A DNA stretch of 64,000 nt from Pararge aegeria (taxonomy: Eukaryota > Arthropoda > Insecta > Lepidoptera > Nymphalidae): positions 5,766,001 to 5,830,000 of the forward strand of contig NC_053187.1 in the NCBI RefSeq assembly GCF_905163445.1, in the 5' to 3' direction. The notes beneath the pieces are model-generated. The model saw nothing but the letters and a program-made list of their open reading frames with translations. It was not told where the DNA came from and did not search any database. The position numbers and the translations under genes are program-made. Shown in pieces: positions 24,301 through 33,300 of the stretch. The stretch's first letter is position 1, and the number at the start of each line of letters is the position of its first letter.

Positions 24301-27300
24301 TTACTTAAAATAAATGTAACTACCTCCAAGTTGAATGATCCGATGGTGGCCTAGAATTATAATAAAGATCCAGTGGTGTAGAATCTGGCGATAATGCTCC
24401 GAGCTGCATACGACTCCTTTCTTCCCTACCATCGCCAACTGGACGCACGCTGCTACCTGGGCCTCCCGTTGAACGTAGAGTACCATGTCTACAATACATA
24501 AAAGTATTCAATAGGGTATCAAACTCCAAAAAATTTTCTTAGTTAACAAGTGTTCTGCAAATTCAAATCCAAGACAAAAAAGTTGTTTTATTAAACATTT
24601 TCCATTACTTTTAGGGCCGGTTTTACAATTATCAGATAGCTGAACTAGTGGTAGCCAATAATTCCGAGAATGACTTATTTACTCCTCATCATACAACCCA
24701 TTACCGGCCCACTACAGATCCCACCCACAATGAGGTGGGGTTAAGGCAGTATCACGCTGATCCAGTGCGTGGACTATGTTTTGCTGATTTACGCCTCATT
24801 TATAGGTTATTAGGGATTATTCCCCCTGCCCTGTCCCCTCTAAGGGATAGATAGGATAAACCCCTATTGGCTATAATTGAGGAAATAAGACTATTATGTA
24901 GAAGGTCATTCTATATAATCAGTCTTCCGGCGAGGGGACCGATCTCACTAATTCTATTGTAAACTAAAACAATTTTGAGTCTGTTACCCCGCTGTTTTCT
25001 TAGAGACAAGTAGGAATAAGAAGTTGGATCTGTCCTCTCGTCGAGAACAGGGGGAGAGATCGAACAAATTATTCCAGTTATACGCCCGCCAAAGTAACCT
25101 ATGGAAAATCATCCTTAAATCCTTATTTGTGTTTGATTAGGTCACATAAGTAAAAATAATAATTACTGTGAATAAAGCCCATCTAATCGATCACGATCTC
25201 GATCATCATCATCGCGGCAGTCCCTCTTCAATACAACAACCGGTGGAGGTTTATGTTCGGTTCGTGGCAGTGACGGTGATCCAGGTCCTGATTTTCCTGT
25301 AAATTCAAAATAAAAATATGGATCTTGAAATAATCGATCTATTATTCTACATATAATTAAGTTAATGTTGTTTTAATTAAATATTTAATTACTACCTTTA
25401 TTATTTTTTATTATGACTTGATCAACTCATTACCGGCCAACCCTCCGGGTCTCCTCAATAAAAAAGGGCTACCTAGCTGACCCAGTGCGGATTGATGGAT
25501 TCAGTTTTAAATAATTATCTTGACCGTAAATCATTAAGTTTTTTATAGATTAAACATTTAAGCAAATATATTACAAACGGAAATACCATAATTATTTATA
25601 GTGAACCTAGATATATTCAAAAAGAATAATTTCCATTATTATGTACTAATATGGCAAGTGCCTTATTTGCCTATTTAAATAAAGTAAGTTTTGTTTTTGA
25701 CGCCAATGAGAGTAATCATTATAGTAATTACCTTTCCGCTGTCTGGTACACAGCAATAATCGCCGTGGTATCGACATGATAATAACTACATCATCCAGTG
25801 ACATTCTTCGCACATCAACCAAGTTCACAGCCAAGATCTCGTCTCCGACCTTCAAACAGCCGCTGTTATACACCGCTGATTCGAGGGCTATCCGAGATAT
25901 GAACACGCCATCGGTCCTCGCACCACCGTCCCCTTCTCTGATGTATAGGCCCAAGGTTTGACCTGGGCGCTTGACAATTTCCACTAGTTGAACTATGTGG
26001 CGTGCATCCTAAGACAACAGAAGAGCTTGTTAAGTTAAGTTTTATAACTACGATCCCCTGCAGAGAAAATTTGGGACTTTATATTTTCTGATATTTTCTC
26101 TGTGGGATCTGTTACCACGCCACCGATAAATACGTCCCACCAAGTCCTATTATCTAAGACTCACTTTGGGATCGCAGTCCAGGAATAACTTGTAGTTGAC
26201 AAACTAATTGTATTGTCTGATAAGAAGAATACCATAGAAACATGTTTGTTATAACTGTGTCATCCTTAGCTTCTTAATGTCCGACTGCTGCTTAGTGCTT
26301 ACTTAGCCCCCCTCTTACAAGTAGGATCTTATTTAAGAGCTTAGACACTCCAAACTGCTCCAGTGGATGTTGGGGCCAACGCCAATAGCTAATCATGCAC
26401 TCTAATGTACAGAAGTTATCACACAAATTCCTAACACTAAGATCTAAGATTATCTTAACAAGAAAACCCAGGGCCAGACAACCAAAGTCCATACGCAATA
26501 TCAATAAAAATATTTAACCATCTGCCAAATTTTGTTAAGAACACTGAAAATGTGAACCAAATATTAAAATAATAAAATAAATGCTTTGTTTAATGAGGTC
26601 ATTTAGCATAGATTTTATTCATTAATGATTTTTTTGATAATGAGCATCCCTAATAAAATCGGTTTCCCTATTATTCAATAGCCTTCTTGTGTTTTAGAAA
26701 TGTATGGAATGTAAGTACATACGTTACAACTTATCATCACAATTATATCTATTTTATATCTGGTTTTACGAGTATAAATGTAACACTATGTATTGTATTG
26801 AATAAATTGAAATTTAAATTGAGTCGGCATGTTGATGTACGAATCATGATCGTTGTTGAACACGCTGGCTTCAACACTATCAAGGTATTTGCATATTAGT
26901 AACAGTCTTAAAATAAGTACGTAATGCAAGTGCATGATTTGAGTTTAATATTGCCATCTAATATTATAAATTTAGGTATAATTCTACTTCAAGAGTAGAT
27001 AATATCATGGGTTTATTATGGATAATTGATCGTATCATGCTACCCCGCTGCCTACTTTGTAATTTAAAAGAAACATTGTAGATTTAAAAGTCGAATCATA
27101 AATATCAGTTTGATGGCAAAATGTCGTATTCAATGCAAAAATCGTCTGATAAGCAATGCAGATAACCTAGACGCATTGCACGAATCGACCACGGAAATAC
27201 GGCAGGACTTCCACAATAGTTGGGGACGAGAACTGGAAGTGCACATCCCAACAATGCTAGTCTAGATTGCGTTCGCATTCCCGACAACGCGATCTAGGCC

Positions 27301-30300
27301 AGGAACAATAGGGTTGTCTGGAGTGAGCTCTTTCAGCGTTCTGTTAGGTTACGAGCAGTATTCAGGTCAATAGAGCAAGGAAAATTACCTGTTTTTTTTT
27401 AATACAAGTAAATAAAATTTATTTTATTTGCAGACATCACAACCGAGCTGATTGCATAGTAATTTTATACGAATATTTCGTTCTCATAAAATTACAATGA
27501 TCATAATTATATGTATCATATTTGAAAAAAAACGCAACATGAAATCGGAGCTTCATAACAATAAAAATTCATAATTCGCACAACCTTGGTTTCCAGTTTT
27601 AGATAGGGGTTTAACATCAATATCTAGTGAATTACAATACGATTAAATGGTAGGTACTAAAGGAAAGGCAAATAGCGATGAATAAATTTCCTCTCAAATG
27701 GAGGATCCTGTAAGTCATGTGGGGGAGACGTTATTGACTTAAGACGCTTTTTCCCCCTTGAAAGGTTTCTCAGAGGTGTAGGAATTCAACGCTAATGACG
27801 CCCTATCAAATAGAGCATTATTGGAATTTTTATTTTCTTTGTAAATATATTCTACTTATGTTAATGTACATGTTTCTCTTTATATGTTATTTCATCGCTT
27901 GTTCTCTTTAATGATTTTGTATTTGTTTTTAGTTATGCTAAAAAAATAAGGTATGCCTGACGCAGGCATCGTTTTGGCAACTTATAACTATTTCTAAAGC
28001 GGGAATAGATTGGGAAATGGTTTAGAGCTTTTTAATTCATCAACTCATCGTATCATCGTATCAATAGAAAGAACTGTTTTTTTTGGGGTTCATATAATAA
28101 ACTTTCCCAAAATTTTGGTTCTTTGCTCACCTGTATTTTATGGGATCTTATTATATATATTATTTTATTTTTATATTTATTAATTATATTATGTTTGATG
28201 TATTTGTGTTACCTTGTTTATGTACTAGTTATTCGTGTAATGTATTTTAAAAAAATTTACCACCATCAGCCTATTCTCCTCTTATTTTTTCTTATTCAAA
28301 GGTTGCCTGGCAGCGATCGCTATTAAGCGATAAGGCTGCCTCTTGTATTCTACTTCTTTCTTCATGTTTCTGTTTTTATTTTATGTTGGTATTTATTGTA
28401 AATGTTGTGGTAAACAAATAAAGAGTTAAATAAATTAATAAAATAAATATTTCTTTGGTAATTAATAGGTGTAAAATTGTGTTGACGATTTTTAAACAGG
28501 TAAATAACAAAATTAAATATTAGAAGGAACTAGAGCAGTTTTTTATCTGATTTACGTAAAACCGCTTGAAATCACTAGGGTTTAATAATTTCAAATAGAA
28601 TGCGCTTACGAAGATGGATTTTATTCACCCCTAGTAACACACACCGGCAGGGGATTTTTCTCAATATCCGCGCGTATTACAAAAAGGAAGATAAACGCTC
28701 CATGGGGATCTCAAAGTGTGTGAACGTTGATTTATATAACAGGAAAAAATACTGTAGCCTTGTATTTTGTATCTTTTCAGACAGTTGGTAGCCGGTAGTG
28801 ACTTTCTATATCAATAATTTGTAACCATTGTGATATGAATAAAGACAGCTGGCTGGAAACCACTCAGAAAAGTTAAGCTTAAAAAAAACTGATACCACGT
28901 ACGCAAAGTACCTAAGTAACGCAGTATGATACCAGTAGGTGAGACCAGTCTGTCTTAAACGTTATACTTTACCCCAGCTTATCCCTATCCCTATCCCTAC
29001 TAATATTATAAATGTGAATGTAAGTTTGTTTGTTACGCTTTCACGCAAAAACTACTGAACCGATCATCATGAAACTTTGGAAACATATTTTTCGAGGTAA
29101 TAGAAGTAATATAGGATACTTTTTATCCCGAAATTAAGCTCAGTTCCTTTGGGAGAGGTGATGACAAAGTTTGGTGATTTTACACAAGGACTATATAAAA
29201 AATGATAGAAATGTTCTTCGTTAACTTTTAGTATATAAATCAACTAACGATTTCGAATTTCGATGCGTCCTATAACGATTACTATTTTTTGTAAGTGATA
29301 GGAGGAGCTAAGACTGATTACTACACCTAAATTTAAAGTTCATCCATGTGTTTGAAAAAACAAAAACAAACAAAAATTTCGCTTATTATAATTTTAAGTC
29401 AAATCGGTACTGCCATTAGCTCCAAAACCTTAAACTAATACTATTTTAATAAAATTTATGTTGTGTTTCAGATAATAATCATCATTTCGTTTGTCAAATA
29501 AACTGAAATTTTAAAATAATACTGCTTCAAGCCATGGTAGTCAGTTCCTATAAAATTGTTCAAACTGACATAATATGCTTTAAATGCTAACTCTAAATTT
29601 AATCCGTCAATATTCTCCAAAGATCAAGGCAGCTTCGTGAAATAACTTATAAAAGACCTTCTATAAACGGGACTTACTCGTATATCATTAACAGACCTAG
29701 GCGGAAAAATTCGTAAAGAGTAGAAAAAAATAAATTAAACACAAACCTGTAATGAAAAGAACTTCTTGGCGGCTTCTATATTATTTCTGCCAACTTGTCT
29801 CAGTTCAAGAATTCTGACTATCATCTCACCTCGCCGCTCCACCGCCTGTAAGTCATATAATTAAGGTTAATGAAATATACAATAAATTATATAAACACCA
29901 TCAATCGCAAGTTACCCTGTGTTTCTCGTATTGTACATGATGTATTTCGAAGAAGGACTTTGAATAGAAGCAGGCGTTACTTTGCGGAAATCCATGATAT
30001 ATCATGAAAATTAAGCCTAATTTGCTATACTCCGCGAAAAGCAGGGGAATCTGTGTGGTGTAATTTATAATTTCTTCAATCCTTATACTCCACACCAAAC
30101 AGATCTTCGGCAATGTTCCCTCTACGCACGTTTTGCTCCGAAACCGGAGCATCCGCAGGAGATGTTGACTTTACAATAAGTTAAAATAGATAAAGTTTGT
30201 TGTGGGCTTCTTCTTAGACCAGGGCGCGTTTGTTACCCTCGTAGCTTTAGTTTTGAGTTGACGAATTTATTTATCGCCATCAACTCACTTCTATGTCTCA

Positions 30301-33300
30301 TTTACATGTTATGTACGCATTAACAGTGCCATCTATGTGCCTATTTGAATAAAGAAAAATTTTACTTTGACTTTGACTTTAAGAAAATCTCTAGTGCGGG
30401 TTATAAATACTTAAGGGTAGGCTTTTTATAACTCTTACAATGCCTATTCTTAAGTTATTTATAACTCGTACTGGAGATTTTTTTCATTTTATACAATCCG
30501 CATACCCTTTGCATACCCTCTGTGCACGCCACTGCAGTGCACGTAGGAAACACATCCTGCAAACTGTTGCCCTGTGTCCATCAACCTGAGGCGTAGACGT
30601 AAAGTCTCATGTGCCTGTAGTTTCAATCATACCCACGCCTTTTAGACCGTAACACAGAATTGCGATAATGCTGTTTAGCGGCCGAAATAAGTATGGTGGT
30701 ACTACTTCCCCGGACGAGCTCCGTCACATAATGCTCGACTACTACTCTAAAAACTTGAATCTGCTACCAGTCTCCTAAAATATAGTGTGAATTGGCATAT
30801 TCTATGCAAAAGCACTCTTTATTTTGAGGTTGCATTATCACTATGAATCAGAGATGAGTGTAATCGACTGCTGGTCAATATTCGTTGTATTTAATTTCAA
30901 AAATTCTAATCGTTGTATTTCACTTCAGTAATACTAGTGTTGCCCAAATTCAGTCTTGGTCTTGCAGTCTTGGTCTTGTTCTTGCGTTTTTGTAAGACCA
31001 AGACCAAGAACAAGACCGCGTATTTTTAGCAAGACCAAGACCAAGACTGACCGTGCAAGACTTGAGCAAGAACAAGACATAGCCTGCAAGACTCTTGCGT
31101 CTTGCAGCTAGGACTTAGCGCTATTTCACGGAGTAGTTAGGTGTAACAGTTCGGTGTATAGGTAGGTAGGTACGCTTAGGAATTCTATGAGACGCAAAAA
31201 ACTATATCAAAGAATATGAAAAACTGGACCTATGCGCATTACGACTAATACCATAAACATAGCGAATAAAAAAATATCTATTAAAATCAAACTGAGTGCA
31301 TGCATAGTTATGTTTTAACCATCGGCACTTTGATAATGCGGCATCAAAGGTTTTGTACTTACTTCTCAAAGAAATTTGCCGCTTTTCGGAAGTACATGGT
31401 TATGATACACGCGCCGGCGGCTTCTTTTGAAATCTAAAACAATCGTTGCCGCCGCGCCGAAATCATAACATTTGACACTATTCATGCAAAATAATTTCGA
31501 ATTTTAAGAGTACCTACAGGTGTTCCAAAGAATAAATAAGTTTCAGATTGGTGATTTTAGATTGGTGGAGGACGCATGAGACAGAGTATCCGATTTTATC
31601 GAAAATGGCCCGTGATTTTCTCTCAATACCTGCAACTTCAGTACCTGCTGAGAGGTTATTTTCTAAAGCATCATTAGTAATTAGAAAACATAGAAATAGG
31701 TTAAGTGATGAGTCAGCCAGATGGTTACTTTGTATTAATTCTTGGTCAAAAGAATTGATATAAAGTATCATAACCTAATGATAAAGCTGTTGATTTGTGT
31801 TGTATTTTATTTTTTATTCAAATAAATGATAAATCGTAAAACTCTTTTATTAAATTTCTTATAAGTTGAGGGTTCAATCTCTTTCTAGACAGATAAGTAT
31901 TGTTCTTTAAAATACAGTCAAGTTATTGTAATTAATTTGTTTTTTTACATGTTTTAGCAAATGTAAGCTTATAAATCATAAATGTTTATTAAGAAACAGT
32001 TACTTCCATGGAAAACGACATATAGGTCAGTTGATTTTTCGAATTTCTTATCAAATCTTCAGTTATTTATTAATCTGCTTGATCTTTACTATGGCTATGT
32101 TAATTCAAGCTCACAATGTTCCAATTCTAATACGTTTTTCTAAGATTTAAAGTAAACTTTAATAAATAGTAATAGACTAATAGGTAATTGCAAGACTTGC
32201 AAGACTCTTGCTGCAAGACCAAGACCAAGACCAAGACTGGGAGCGCAAGACCAAGACCAAGACCAAGACCAGGTGTATTGGCGCAAGACCAAGACCAAGA
32301 CTGGCTAAGTCTCGTCTTGTTCTTGCATTTGGGCAACACTAAGTAATACGAGTATTACTGTAATATTTCGATATATAAATATATGTAGAAAAAGTATCGG
32401 GGGCAGCTAAAATATCCGTCCAAAAATTGCATTCAGGATATTTTTATCCCGAAAGGTCAGTTTTACCGACTCCGTAAAATCTGAACCAATTTGTGGTTAA
32501 AGATGTTTATTTTTCTCAAAAGAAATTACAATTTCACTCAATGAGAATATTTACAACTTATTTGTAGTAGGTAATATTAAAACTAAAAACAACGGCACGT
32601 ACAAAACAATCAGAAATTATATAAAAAAACTTGAGGGTTAATTTATAAATAAATACTTCATACTGTCATACATAGCCAGAACCGCACTCAGATTTTGTCA
32701 ATTACAAAAGTTTTAAGTTTTTTCTTTAAAATATTGAAATTTTGTTCTATTTTAATGTCGTTAGGTAATTCATTATACATTAATGCTCCTTCAAAGCTTA
32801 TTTTTTTATTACCGTAATCTGTTCGCGGTTTGTTTAAGCAAATGTACGAATGTTTGGTGTGTCGAATGGTACGAAGTTGTGATCCATGCTCCTTTTTTGT
32901 TTTTCACAATTTATTTTTTATTATTTTTGTAATGAATCCCGAGAAAATCAAGGGTTCCGTTCAGGACTCTTAAAATCCTAAAATAAACCCGAACGCAATC
33001 GGCAGAATAAAAGTCTACTACAAATAAAAGTCTTGGTAAGAAGAGTGTAGGACGTTAAGAAATTCTTAACACTAACTTGTTCCGATGGGAATTCTAACAG
33101 GCGCTAAAACTCGCGAGACTTTGCGAGAAAACGACAGCAAAAGAAAAATAAATAGGTTCAAGAAATTTCAGGCTTACTTGCTATAAAGCAGGAAATAAGG
33201 TATACCTATTTATAATGTTTTTATTTCATTTTTAACTATTATTAATAAATATTGCTACTTATTTCTTAAGATTTAGAAATTATGTCACCAAAAAGCCATT

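Larger units (their letters stand above)
30935..32341 (+). mobile_element. non-autonomous hAT transposon with perfect TIRs and 8-bp TSD
   Basis: A 1407-bp element in the intron between syd-1 exons b and c. Ends are a perfect 15-bp inverted repeat, TAGTGTTGCCCAAAT at the left and its complement at the right. The 8-bp target duplication AGTAATAC flanks it exactly (30927-30934 and 32342-32349), as expected for hAT. Each end carries arrays of AAGACC-type hexamers in inverted orientation (about 30952-31080 and 32188-32330), candidate transposase-binding repeats. Inside is only the C-terminal dimerisation part of a hAT transposase (31548-31763). It is an internal-deletion derivative that would need a transposase from elsewhere to move. 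Confidence 0.93.

Noticed and set aside
31514..31771. 85-codon minus-strand frame
   Set aside because: Antisense shadow of the hAT transposase C-terminal domain.
30952..32330. CRISPR-like array from the AAGACC repeats
   Set aside because: Units are 6 bp without spacers and are bounded by transposon ends in an animal genome.
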